DNA of 64,000 nucleotides from Volvox africanus (lineage: Eukaryota > Chlorophyta > Chlorophyceae > Chlamydomonadales > Volvocaceae). Position 1 is the stretch's first letter. Each line of letters begins with the position of its first letter. The stretch is from assembly GCA_030268105.1 (NCBI GenBank), contig BSDZ01000024.1:1426001-1490000 (forward strand). The letters are read 5' to 3'. Of the stretch, positions 47,539 through 58,441 are shown one piece after another. The notes beneath the pieces are model-generated. The model searched no databases. It was not told where the DNA came from and saw only the letters and a list, made by a program, of their open reading frames with translations. The translations under genes were made by a program, and so were the position numbers.

Positions 47539-48464
47539 GGCATAGCATAGCCGATGCAACTCGTGCGTACGTGCGTGACGCTAAAAAGTACCTCCAGGCT
47601 GTTCATGGTGGCGATAATGACGGTATCAGGTGTCTCTTCGTTGGTAACACCCTCGAGGGCGCAGCGAAGGACTGGTATCGCAATTGGACCAACGCCCGGG
47701 GCAACTATACTTTTGACGAGTTGGTCGCCGCTTTGCTCGCACGATTCGCTACTGAGGTTCAAGCACGCGATGTGGAAGCTCATAAGGTTTTGGCAGCCGG
47801 TAGCTACCACATGCGTCGGGATGAAAATGTACCTGCGTACCAGTCACGCTTCGAAGCACTTGTGACTCCCATTGCTGACCTCACCGAATCTGAGCGTGTC
47901 TTTTGGTTTAGGCGAGGCCTAACGAAACTTTTGGCTAAATGGTGCGCCACTGACTTGGTTGGAGCGCAGATCAAGTCGTATGACACGTTGGTCGCTTTTG
48001 CTAAGGGCGCGGAGATACGACTCCTTGCCGGCGAGGAAGAAGTCAAGTCTGCCCCTCGTGCAAATGCTGTGCAAGTGCAGGATCCGCTTGGGGAAGCTGT
48101 AGCTCTCGACCAGGACCTCGGCGCGACCCGCCCCACGCCTACTGCCGCGACGCGACGCAGCAACGGGCAACGCAAGGCGCGCGGGGGCGCTAGCTCGGGT
48201 GTCCGTGGTACAGGAGGAGCAGGTCCGAGCTCGGACCCAGCTAGGAACAGGAAGCGTGGTGGTGCGCCGTCGTCGGCAGCCGCACAGCGTTCCGACCCCA
48301 ACGCGAAGCGTACTCGTACGGACGACACATTTATGCCAAAATGGAATTGCAATCGTTCCGAATTCGAGCGTCGAAAATTGGCCAACGTTTGTCTACGGTG
48401 TGCGGAGAGCCATTCTACGAAGGATTGCCCTCTAATGCCGCCGTTTGTACCTCAGCCGAAATAG
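47539..48464 (+). pseudogene. Family A gag, 5'-truncated
   Basis: Starts in the capsid region (HSIADATRAYVRDAKKYLQ) directly after the LTR and is open to TAG 48462-48464. It includes LEGAAKDWYRNW, YQSRFEALVTP and zinc knuckle CLRCAESHSTKDC. The first 80 or so residues are missing. UAG is followed by GGG CTT GCC CGG, with pol in frame. Confidence 0.9.
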
Positions 48465-51400
48465 GGGCTTGCCCGGGTTCCTGCGGAGGGGGCTCTACCT
48501 GGGTTTTCTGAACTAACGCGTGGTCGGTGGTCATCCTTACGGCCAGCCGTTAAGGCATTGTTGCCTTGTGTACTTGGACACATCGAGCGAGTCATTGCGC
48601 GACGCATCACGCTTGACGGACGCACGGGACTTCTCTGCTTCGATCCGTTGTGTAATTTGTTTACACCTCGCCGTCCCCTGTCGTCTATCGATCTGTCCAA
48701 CCACGTGGTTTTGTTCATCCCCTCGTCTCTGCGTGAGATGTCGGAACAGTTGGCCATATACAGGAGATGTAGGCGTCAATATCCAGGCACTGCCGCATGT
48801 GTATTACTCCCTGCTTTCTGTCGGCGCAAGGCAGAGGCATCGTTAAGGGGTATGCGGCATGTCCACCGGTTCGAGCCGGGCACCGTTTTGTTTAATGGTG
48901 TGGATCGGGAGGGTACGCTGGCTCCGTGGCCACGCCTATCCTACTCGGTTGACGTTTGGTACGAAGCTCCTGACGGGGGTGCCGTTGGTTACGGACCCGC
49001 CCTAAGTGCACTGACGTTGTCTGCTGGGCAGTCGCTCATAGATAACCGTGTCCCTGTGGTTCAGATCGGTTTGAATGGCCGTACTCTGAAGGCACTTGTT
49101 GACACCGGTGCCAGCGACGACTTCATCTCTGTCGCAGAGGTGAATGCGCTGGGGTTGTCCCCAGAGTCGTCTGATTGTCCACAGGTTACCCTTGCTGACG
49201 GGGGTAAGCATCCCATCGTGGGCAGGATTACCCTTAGCCTATCGATAGGCCCTTTGCGTGTTGTGACCCGGCCGTACGTGCTGCAGGGCTTAGCAGAGAC
49301 TGCACCGTACATAATGGGGTCGTCGACATTACGGCAGTACCGCGCGCGCATCGACATGGAGGCCGCAACCCTGCATATGTGCAAGGGTACTCTGTCGATT
49401 AAGGTACCTTTCCTGTCGTTCGAATATGTCACACCAAAGGAGGGCGAAACTGAGGCGGTGCCTATGGTTAATTTCGCTGTGACCGCAATGGCCGCGCGAA
49501 TCGAACCAGAGCTAGTCGGGCGTAAGGAGGCCGTCCGTTTGTTACGGAAGGGTGCCCACGGACTGCTTTTAAGGCCGCGGGTGAGCTGTTGTGTCACCAC
49601 CGCGCAGATTTCTGCGGATCCTGAGGTTGAGGCCCTACTGTCGCAGTATGAGGACGTCTTTAAAGATATCCCTGGCCTACCACCTATGCGTCCTGTTGAT
49701 CACACAATCCCTCTCATGCCTGGAGCGCAGCCTACGGCCCGGCCAATGTACAGGTTGAGTCCATTGGAACTGGACGAGGTGAAGCGCCAGGTGACGGATT
49801 TGCTCGCGAAGGGTATGATACGCCCCAGCACATCCCCGTATTCTGCACCGATTTTGTTTGTCGGTAAGAAGGATGGGACCTTGCGCATGTGCATTGATTA
49901 CCGGGGGTTAAATGCGAATACGGTGAAAAATCGCTACCCTTTGCCACGCGTTGACGACCTGTTGGATAAGCTGAAGGGCTCGGCTTATTTTTCCTCAATT
50001 GACTTACAACAGGGCTACAATCAGATTCGCATCGCTGCCTCTGATATCCCGAAAACCGCTTTTCGGACGCCCTTCGGTCACTTTGAGTATACGGTCCTAT
50101 CGTTTGGTTTGACGAATGCCCCTGCAACGTTTCAGGCGGTTATGGACCGAATGTTTAGGCCGTTTATCGACAGGTTCGTTGTTTGCTACCTGGATGACAT
50201 CTTGGTATATTCTAAGACGCGCGGGGAACACTTGGAGCATCTTCGGCTTGTGCTCGACGTTATGAGGCGGGAGCAATTGTTTGCTAAACGCGCCAAATGC
50301 TTTTGGGCGCAGCCTCAGGTGGAATATTTGGGCCACATTGTGTCGGCCACCGGTGTGAAGATGGACCCGCGGAAGGTCGCCGTGGTTCGCGATTGGCCCG
50401 CGCCTCAGAACCTCACGGAGCTGCGTAAGTTCCTTGGCTTGACCAATTATTTCCGAAAGTTCATTGAAAAATATTCCATCATTGCGGCCCCGCTTACTAA
50501 CTTAACTCGCAAAGGCGTTTTCGTTTCGCTCGAGTCGTGGACGTCGCAATGCCAGCGGGCATTCGAAGAGCTCAAACGAATTATTGCCGAAGATGTCACC
50601 CTTGCATTCCCTGATTACTCGTTGCCATTTCGTGTTGAGGTAGTGTCTGATGCCTCAATATTTGGAAGCGGCGCTGTATTGTTACAGGAAGGGCGACCAA
50701 TCGCCTTCACGAGTAAGAAATTTTCTGGTGCGGAGATTTGCTACACCACCGGGGAACAGGAGCTTCTGGCCGTGCTGCATGCTTTAAAGGAATGGCGCTG
50801 TTACCTCGAGGGACGCCCGTTTACTTTAAAGACTGACCACAAGCCCCTAACGTTTTTGCAAAGCGTTTCGACGTTGAACCGCCGTCAAGCTAGGTGGATG
50901 GAATATCTAGCTAGGTTCAACTGCACCTGGGAGTATATTTCTGGTAAATTGAATATTGCCGATGCTCTCAGTCGACATCCGTCGCTACACGCTGCAATTT
51001 TGGCAGCGCCCGTCGTGCGGCCGCGTAGCGAGGAGGTACCGATCGCGACGGACCTCGCGGAGCGGTTGAAGGTTGCCTACAACGCAGACGCCTGGTTCGC
51101 GGACCCGGCTAATGTAGAAAACCTTCGCAAGCAGAATGGCCTTTGGCTACGGACGGAGGGTGCAGCTACGCAAATCGTCGTTCCGAACGACGACGCGCTA
51201 CGCTATGACATCCTTGCGCGGTTCCACGAGGACCCGTTAGCAGGACACCCTGGTAGCAAGCGATTGATCGACTTGGTGCAACGTTCCTTTTGGTGGCCTC
51301 GTTTGGCTAAGGATGCGGCGAACTTCGTCCAGACATGCAGTCTGTGCCAGCGCAATAAGGCTTTGTCCGGTAAGGGCCAGGGGTTGTTGCAACCGTTGCC

Positions 51401-51881
51401 TGTCTCGGATGCGCCTTGGGAAAGTGTTTCCATGGACTTCGTAGTCGCGCTGCCCAAAACTGAGGGGGGATACGATGCGGTGTTCGTAATGGTCGATTGT
51501 CTGACTAAGATGGTTCACCTAGCACCATGCACATCATCCTGCACGGCTGAGCAAACCGCACGTTTGTTTTTCGACAATGTGGTTCGGTTACACGGGGTTC
51601 CCAAAAATGTGATTTCGGACCGCGGTGGGCAGTTCACGTCTAAGTTTTGGGAAGCGCTCTGCAAACTAGTTGGCATGCGCGTCAACCTGAGCACGGCGTA
51701 TCACCCGCAGACTGATGGTCAAACCGAACGCACAAATCGCACGTTGGGTGATATGTTGCGCAATTATGCTGGTCGCACACCACTTGTTTGGGATACGTAT
51801 TTGACTGCGGCAGAATTCGCGCTTAACAACGCTGTGAACCGCTCAACAGGCAAAAGTCCGTTCTTTATCAACTACGGATTT
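48465..51881 (+). pseudogene. Family A pol, uninterrupted but lacking GPY/F and chromodomain
   Basis: The longest undamaged pol frame here (open for over 1100 codons from the gag UAG). Order: methyltransferase-like domain ([29 protein letters not shown]), protease [10 protein letters not shown] with intact [16 protein letters not shown] and YLDDILVYS, RNase H SDAS and TDHKPL, integrase zinc finger and D-D-E core ([18 protein letters not shown]). It ends at FFINYGF, where the minus LTR at 51882 cuts in; about 270 C-terminal residues are lost. RT and RNase H should be catalytically sound if expressed. Confidence 0.92.
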
Positions 51882-52701
51882 TGTTGTACCTCTCGTTCGC
51901 GTTTGCTCATAAGTATCTGCACGTCTGGAGACTTAGACACAGATGCGCGAGCTTGCTAGTACAGCAAGGCAAGCGAGAGCAAACAGAGACAGTGGAAGAC
52001 TTCAAGACGAAGAGAGATATAACTTACAGTCTTACAGATCGGAATGATGCAATGGACGAAATCGCCGTCAGCGCCGGAAGCAAGCAATCATCACGCGGCG
52101 GTGATTAGCGAAGTTCAGGCTTAGCTCGGGCTAAGTAGAATAGCGTATAGCAATAGTAATGTAGAACACACAAGTGTTCTCCGGTATCGAATGTCTTATC
52201 TTGCTTAGCCGTCCTCGCATCTGTTATACTCGCAGCATCGCAATGCCGTACGATTCACATCAGGAGGCCGATCCTAGATGTGACAACCCTACTGCGTCTA
52301 GGTGATGTCTCCGCATAACAACGTATAAGCCTTTCCGGCATTCGCATGATGCAAGGGTCCGGATAACGATATCCGGTTGCAGGGCATGTATCGCGACGAG
52401 TGCGGCGCTCTCAACGTGTGCTTTAATGAAGTAATATTATATCAGATAATATTACTCATCGTTTCGTAGCACGAGCATAATGCGCACTTCAATGCTTTGG
52501 GCTTTCATGCATGCTAGGCGGATTTGCCATGATGCGATGTCGCGATGGGTAATGACAACATGCCAAATGCATATATAAATGTACACGAATACATTTATAT
52601 CATGCAGATTCATTCATATGCAATGTGTTCATCACAATAACACTTCGCCTTGTAGGATCACATCGACCTACGCATCGGCGGGAAACTTACCGTAGCACAA
52701 C
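51882..52701 (-). repeat. Family A LTR, about 820 bp, joined to family B protease
   Basis: Starts TGTTGTACC after GATTT (same junction as 43080 and 46172) but is complete, ending GTAGCACAAC. The next base is C where A is expected. Family B protease follows at once (CGACCAAAGG). Confidence 0.9.
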
Positions 52702-53345
52702 CGACCAAAGGGATGGCGTAAACGTATACGCATCATTTGGCTTCTTATACACTGTCAGGGTATGAGTTGCCCAGCACATTGTGGCTTTTCGTTTTCCTAA
52801 CCAGTCATTAGCCAGGATAATATCAACACCTGGGACATCTTGCTTTAGAACAAGGAGTTTGACTGTGTCGTGGAACTTGTCAATTTGAAGATTGGTAACA
52901 ACTGAGCCCTCAATCAGTTCTGTGTTGCCATTAGCCACTTTAACTGAGCTGGTAAGTGTGGGTTTGAGAGCAAGGACCATTTTCGTAACGGCTGTTAGGG
53001 ATATAAACCCGTCTGCGGTACCTTTACAATTGGCACCGGAATCGGCCAAGACTTTGCAGGCCGTTTGGCACAGTTGAGCATCAAAGATCATAGAAGGTGT
53101 AGAACCAACTATGGAGTTCAAGTGCACGGTAGTGGACGGTCGGTCATACCATAGCTGGAGAGGCCATGGGACACCGGGCATAAGCTCCCGTACTCCTGTG
53201 CAACTTTTCTTCAGGAACAATTGTTTCCCTGGTGCATATGTTTTGATCAGGCGAAAGCCTGCTGCTCGCATACTGTGCTCTATTGAGCTCCACTTGGGGA
53301 CTACAAAGACTGCAGAGGTATTTTCTGGATCTTTGTGTTTGCAGG

Positions 53346-53356
53346 AGATATAGTGT
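53346..53356. repeat. 11-bp target duplication, left copy
   Basis: AGATATAGTGT, repeated at 53856-53866. Removing one copy and the 499 bp between restores family B pol codons (KHYISCKHK). Confidence 0.85.
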
Positions 53357-53855
53357 GTAGGATAGGGGGGTACATCACCCGTGGCCACTAACCTGGCAGT
53401 CCCTAACTTCCCCGGTGTTTCGGGGCACCCTCATCCAGTCTCCCATGCCGACTTCTCCGAAATGAGTGGTTTTCCCAGGTTCAGCACCCACCACCAGCAT
53501 CCAGCGGAATCTGCCGAATCAACTAAGGCGTCAACTCCGCTTCATAAAGTGGCTGAGAACCCATCTGAATGTCTCGCGCGCCATCCCTGCCGGCGGAATG
53601 AGGCTCGGTGGGACGTTCATCCAGAGCCGCGCGTCCGTGCCAGCGGCACGGCCACTGCAGCCATACGTTGCGCTCAGGCACCGAGACTCTCTGTCTTCGT
53701 CTGGGTTGAGGAGCTTGTCTGATTTAGAGAATACAGACAGGTGTATGACCTATAGAACAGATCCTGTTCAAGCATGGTCAAGGTCTCGACGACAAATCTC
53801 CGCGGTGCCCTCCTCTTCACTCCGCGATGAGGATCGATCAGGACATCAGGACATC
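53357..53855 (+). mobile_element. 499-bp insertion with 11-bp target duplication (SINE-like?)
   Basis: Foreign sequence inside family B pol. The plus-strand 3' end is a short tandem tail, ATCAGGAC ATCAGGAC ATC (53837-53855), which with a duplication longer than 5 bp suggests LINE-type target-primed insertion, as for SINEs. A B-box-like GGTTCAGCACC lies near 53477; I see no convincing A box. No terminal inverted repeats and no convincing coding capacity. Strand is assigned from the tail. Confidence 0.6.
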
Positions 53856-54165
53856 AGATATAGTGTTTTTGCCATTGAGCAATGTGATTGTAAGGAGGAT
53901 TAATCCAAGCAAACTCACCCGCAAGATTATGGGTCGCAAATGGGTTTGATGGAGAGGCAAAACGTGGACAGAGACTATTATTGCCCGAATCGTTACATGT
54001 GGCGTCAAAGGTAAATTGACGGCCGAGTTGGGTCTCAACCTGACGGAATTCATCAGGCCGGAACATCCGAGCAGTCTGAGGGCTGTCGGTCATGGGCAAC
54101 ACAAACTCTCCATCTGGTGCAACCAGTTTAACTGGTTCACATTCCTCCACACGCTTGCCAGGGTC

Positions 54166-55758
54166 CTATTCGTGCACTTTAGATTCGAGCCGGGCAGCAA
54201 GCGCCAACTTCTTTTCCGCCTCAGCCTTGATCGCCTTGGAACAGTCCACTACGTGGTCCGGCCAAGACTGGCCTGGCTTCTTAAAGCCATGGCAATAGCG
54301 GCACCGGGTACTAGGAGGCTTGTCAGAAGTGTGGTCGGTCCGGGGCTTCTTGCTCACGGACTGCCAGCCCTGTTGAAATCGGGAAATAGGGCGTTTTTGG
54401 TAGGGATGTCTGGATTTAGGGGTGGTTACCGTAGCCGCTTTCAGCTCAACGGTGGCAGTCTTATCTTTCCCTGCCTTCCACCGGACCTCTTGGCCGACTG
54501 CATATAGGATGCATTTATCTAAATCCTGCCAGTCCTTGCCCTCATTGTCGGTTGCACACCGACCCCGAAGTGTTGGAACTAAGCCTTTGATGTACCAGCT
54601 AATCTGGTCGGCTTTATCCATGTCCTTAGCTTCACGTAGGACATCATGGAAGCGCTGTGTGTACTCAGCAACGGTTTCAGCAGTTTTCATTTCGTATTAG
54701 TGAGAGTGCAAGCGATCCCTTGCTGCCATGGCAGTGTTGCGTTGCGTGTCCCCATATTGCAGGAGAAATGCCGCCCTTAAGGTTTCGCGTGTGAGGGGTT
54801 TCTTGCCCGACTTGTGCATCTCTAGGACATCTGCTGCCCAGACCTGTGCTTTGCCCCTTAAGAAGTACACTATGTGCTCAAATGGGTCCATGTTCATCAG
54901 GTCGAAATATTGCATGAGTACATTGAACCAGGACCGGGTGCAAGTGATGGTGCTATCCTTCTTCCCAGAAAATTTGGGGGGATGCGGAACCCGTCTATTA
55001 GGGCTTACCTCACTTGGCCGGCTGGATTTTGGGGCGGTTGTCTGAGAATCGCTACCCCCAGCTAGGTGTGCGGTTGCTTCCACCCAAAGGGACTGAACCT
55101 CCTCGAGTGTTGGCACCGGAACTAGGTGTTTCTCTAGGATGGCTTGCAGCGTTGTTTGCTGGAGGGCATCCTTAGGCAAAAGGGTTGCGATGCTCGACCC
55201 AGCGATTGTGGAAATAATATCTAGGATCGCTTTTTTGCGTGAGTCGGCCGCTTCAGATGATTGTGAACGCTCCGAAAGGCGTTCGAAAATCTGTTCTAAT
55301 AGGGCTCGCGTGCGGTCCGTATCCGCGCGGAGGGCACCCATCTGATTTTCGAAGGACTCCTTAAGTTGCGTGATTTCGCTTTCTAATGCAACAACACGAT
55401 TATGTGTTGCGTTGCGCATTGTTTCTGCGACGTGTTGGGCCGCGCGCGTTTGTTCTGGTGTGCGCTGCGGAAGGCCATTGGGAGGTAACGCGACATCTCC
55501 TTCATCCGGCATTGGTTCTTGGGACCCACGGATAATAGGAATATTATTATTAAAATCATTGGTGGGAATTACTGGAGCCGAAGGCCCCGTTTCCGTAGGT
55601 TCAATGTTTATCCGATGTGGTCGTCAATTGGCGGCTATGGCGGCTAAACGCTCTAGTCGCAAAATTTTATTGAGGTCTTTACGTTTAAAGCGTAAGAGTT
55701 CCTCCCGCGCTTTTTGCTGCGGAGGATTTGTGGTTGTGGTGGGAGTGTCGCGTGGCAT
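54166..55758 (-). pseudogene. Family B gag, two nonsense codons
   Basis: ATG at 55758 (MPRDTPTTTTNPPQQ), about 50 bp inside the LTR. TGA at 55625-55623 and TAA at 54699-54697 interrupt it. The middle has a predicted coiled-coil-like stretch (VVALESEITQLKESFENQ) and capsid-like features (VYFLRGKAQVWAADVL, TVAEYTQRFHDVL). The C terminus has an atypical cysteine/histidine cluster CRYC...H-VVD-C in place of a standard knuckle. It ends at TAG 54168-54166, and pol continues in the same frame (GAC CCT GGC). Confidence 0.85.
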
Positions 55759-55799
55759 TGCGCAAGTTTATCTCACCTGAGGAGGATCGTTGCTCAGAC

Positions 55800-55810
55800 C
55801 CTCGCTACCA
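55800..55810 (-). promoter_or_regulatory. Family B primer-binding site
   Basis: On the minus strand, TGGTAGCGAGG lies two bases inside the 5' LTR end; it would pair with a tRNA ending CCTCGCTACCA. The tRNA identity is not determined, and it differs from the family A/C primer. Confidence 0.7.
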
Positions 55811-55812
55811 AT

Positions 55813-56166
55813 TGTAGCAGTCCCTTTCAGGATACTACTAGATTTGTGCGGAAGCGTAGCTTTTGTAGATTTAGAGATAGCTCGCAAGTAAGTTAGCGTC
55901 GCGAAATAGTACATCCATTGGGAATAATTGGTGACAGCGGAGTCTTGAACTCCGAACAATTAGTATTGTGATACTAAAATGTCAGGCCTTAGCTCTTCAC
56001 CTGGGTGACTTTAATATTGGCTCACCTAGCCAAGATGTACGGCAATCTTCTTTGCAAATCGCGAAGTCTACTCGTAGTTAGTTTTCGGTTAGGCATCATG
56101 CTTATTGCATGATTGCCTACCTCTTTATCTGGGCCTATTTCTCTAAGGTAAATGTAGTTTCCTACA
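55813..56166 (-). repeat. Family B 5' LTR, 354 bp
   Basis: Inverted copy of 10994-11347 of equal length. The primer-binding site and gag follow on the minus strand. Confidence 0.93.
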
Positions 56167-56171
56167 GCGAC
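56167..56171. repeat. Target-site duplication of family B, half 2 (GTCGC on minus)
   Basis: GCGAC on plus equals GTCGC on minus, matching 11348-11352 after the family B 3' LTR. Confidence 0.85.
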
Positions 56172-56485
56172 TAACTTAGAGATTGACTTTAACAGAAAGC
56201 ACAGCCAAACTCACAGAGAGCAGGTTCTAAGTGTCAATAGACTAATTTCGTGAATATTACAGACCGGTGGTAGCCGCAGCGAAAATGGCGGCGCTCAGCT
56301 CCTCAGGCAATGTCTCCATGTCCAGAGGGATGTCGGCAGAAGGAAGATCATGGTCGATGTCCATTTATAAAAGGGTAGCTTGAGTGGCTTGAGCAGTTAC
56401 CACAGAGAGACTTGAGAAGGCTTGAAAAGATTTCAGCGGAAGACTTGACGAGACGTCCCAGGGAGGAACAGTCTCGATACCAGCT
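56172..56485 (-). other. Family C leader, 5' part, with primer-binding site and mini-ORF
   Basis: On the minus strand: primer-binding site TGGTATCGAGACTG (56482-56469), then ATG at 56364 opening 35 codons (MDIDHDLPSADIP...AATTGL) to TAA 56259-56257. The peptide end and a phase-1 G|GTCTGT site (56265/56264) match the family A leader exon. Family B is inserted downstream of this site, inside the predicted intron. Confidence 0.6.
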
Positions 56486-58425
56486 TGTTGTATATGGTAC
56501 CCACGAAGGGTGGTATCAAAAGATACCGGTTGTTGTGCCAGAGCCCGATTAAGTAGAGCCGCCGACTAGGTCGTACTTGAGAGACCATAAGGCCTCGAAC
56601 CGGGCGTGACCTTCAGAAGTCACCACTACAACCGGAGATTCAGTGAACCAGGAACCAGATGTTCCACCATTTACCATTCAGGCGGTAAATGGCCCATTCC
56701 ATACAGGTTATGGAGTAACCGACAGGTTCGGATGTTTCAGGAAATCGGTTAGTATTGGTCGTCGACAGCCGAGACCAAATCCACAAATCGAATGCCAGAT
56801 GGGAACATGAAACAGTTAATCTGATAATTAAATATATTATATCATAACATAATAAACAGATAATTATTATACTTAATGAATTACCAAAATGCATTAAGGA
56901 TACAACAGCTGCCCAATTAGTATGTATGACATGTGTTTGGGAGTCGATGGCAGAGTCCTGTGGACTGCTCTCAATTATGTTTGGGTAGCTATCCTGGTTA
57001 TCCCCTGATGTAATGAGGGATGGAAGGCTGCAACTGCTTTGCACGTCTTTATGATTGCTTTGCTTGATTTGCACGTAGTTACCTCATTGGGGGTAACGTC
57101 AAGTCATTGTCAGTGGCTGTTATCTTAACGGGATTCACTTTTGTGGTATCCATGGTCAGTTAGCGACAAGCCAGGATATTCAGGCCGATGATTCTGTGCT
57201 GGGCACAGCATGGTCTGGGGATGGAGGTTCGATTCCCATGTTGTATTGGGATAGATTTCCCACTGGCAGTAGCCCAGGGTCGAGAAGCCCAGGTTTGGGG
57301 TCCTCCAAGGGCCGATGAGGTTTGAGTCCTCATGTACACGGCAACACCGTTGAGCTGGTATTGCTCACGGGGATATAATCAGCACATGTTCATATGTGTG
57401 GGAAAGACAGTTTCCTCCCAACATACTTGGTTGCGCACTGGGCGCAGTATGTCTGATTTTTGGAGGGTCAAGTCCTCCGAAGGATGTGGCAGTACGGCGG
57501 TTTCTGTTGTTCACTAGAGCACCAAAGAGTGATGTGCTAATGCAGACCGTGATAGTACGGCAGCTTGTGGTAACCGATGCAACACCATTGGGTGTTTTGC
57601 TACTGAAGGCCACAACAGTACAGCAGTTTGAGGCAACACCTGAAGCGTGTCTAAATGCCTCGGTTCCTGTGAGGAAGGGCAGCTGAGTTCTGCGATCCCT
57701 AGCACCCCTTAGTTGGAGGTTGGTTGCTGAGTTATGTGTATCTAAATGCCCCTGTGGGGTATGGCGGTTGGGTAACGCCACGAGAAGTGTCACCATGAGG
57801 GTGTACACAATCTTTTATCGCATCTTGTGTCTGGGCATCGTAAGGGTGCCATTGGCCCATCGAGGTGAAGACCCAATCAGATGTGTTTCGAGCCCTATTT
57901 CATACCAGTGGTAAACCGCTTGAGTGCGTTCATGGTATGTCAATTTAGGGCAGTGCGGACCGTTGCAGAACAGCAATGTAGGCACTTGGTCAAGTAGTGG
58001 CGTGGTTTTGACACCAGGGGGCGGTGGAGTCATTCCATTGGCCCTGAATCTCAACGTGCAATTATCTGATGAGTGCGTCATGTTTAGGAGTATTTCCAAG
58101 CAGATCAATGTGCAGAACCCCTACTGCAAGAGCGGGCCTCTATGTGTGAGGCTGCGTTTTTCATGGTGTTTGGTGTAAGATAAGGCGGCAGTTTAGCTGA
58201 TGAAGGCACTTGGAGAGATAAAATTTAAGAAGTGCATTACGGCGATGGGGTTGGCCGAGTAAGCATTATAAGTTTGTTTGGGGCGAACTTGTTTGGCTTA
58301 AGTTTTTCGGTTTCAAGAACCGCCCTGGTTGAAATTATCTTCTTTCACTTGTTGCTAGGCATGTCTCGAGGGGGCGTGTTATGAAATGGTATATCAGTTG
58401 GATATAGCGATCCATACTAGCAACA
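56486..58425 (-). repeat. Putative family C 5' LTR, about 1.94 kb
   Basis: Starts TGTTGTATATGG directly outside the primer-binding site and ends TACTAGCAACA, giving TG...CA ends with 5-bp inverted termini. No second copy is in the window to confirm the outer boundary. No long convincing gene inside; it contains degenerate repeats (57485-57665). Confidence 0.55.
57485..57665 (+). repeat. Three degenerate ~61-bp repeats in the family C LTR
   Basis: AGTACGGCRGYTT-like cores recur at about 57491, 57554 and 57614, each followed about 20 bp later by a CACC...G(T)G...TGCT stretch. Function unknown. Confidence 0.5.
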
Positions 58426-58441
58426 ATCCCGCTGTTGTAGC
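58426..58441. other. Host sequence between two insertions
   Basis: Sixteen bases between the family C LTR end and the A-prime LTR. The last five (GTAGC, 58437-58441) are the left target duplication of A-prime; the right copy is 63568-63572. Confidence 0.7.

Larger units (their letters stand above)
52702..54165 (-). pseudogene. Family B pol, 5' half: Dam-like methyltransferase domain and protease
   Basis: Pol continues in frame after the gag UAG. The first domain matches the Dam-like adenine-methyltransferase pattern: LGRQFTFDATCND, CPRFASPSNPF, AGEFAWINPPYNHIAQW (NPPY catalytic motif), then TSAVFVVPKW and KTYAPGKQLF. It is split after KHYI by the 499-bp insertion at 53357-53855. Protease follows with LADSGANC and IILANDWLG. 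The sequence is cut at 52702 by a family A LTR. RT fingers and palm are not found anywhere in the window. Methyltransferase activity is unproven; the fold assignment rests on motifs. Confidence 0.82.

Noticed and set aside
52702..52706. Flank GGTCG (minus) at 52702 as partner of CCTTG at 8895
   Set aside because: The sequences differ, and the two breakpoints fall in protease and RT respectively, so they are separate events.
53381..53903. Two 113-145 codon frames across the 499-bp insertion
   Set aside because: They cross the insertion boundary or overlap in different frames with no recognisable domain; more likely chance openness.
57332..58178. Several 60-147 codon frames on both strands in the putative family C LTR
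   Set aside because: Mutually overlapping, no domain, and the apparent protein repeats reflect the degenerate DNA repeats.
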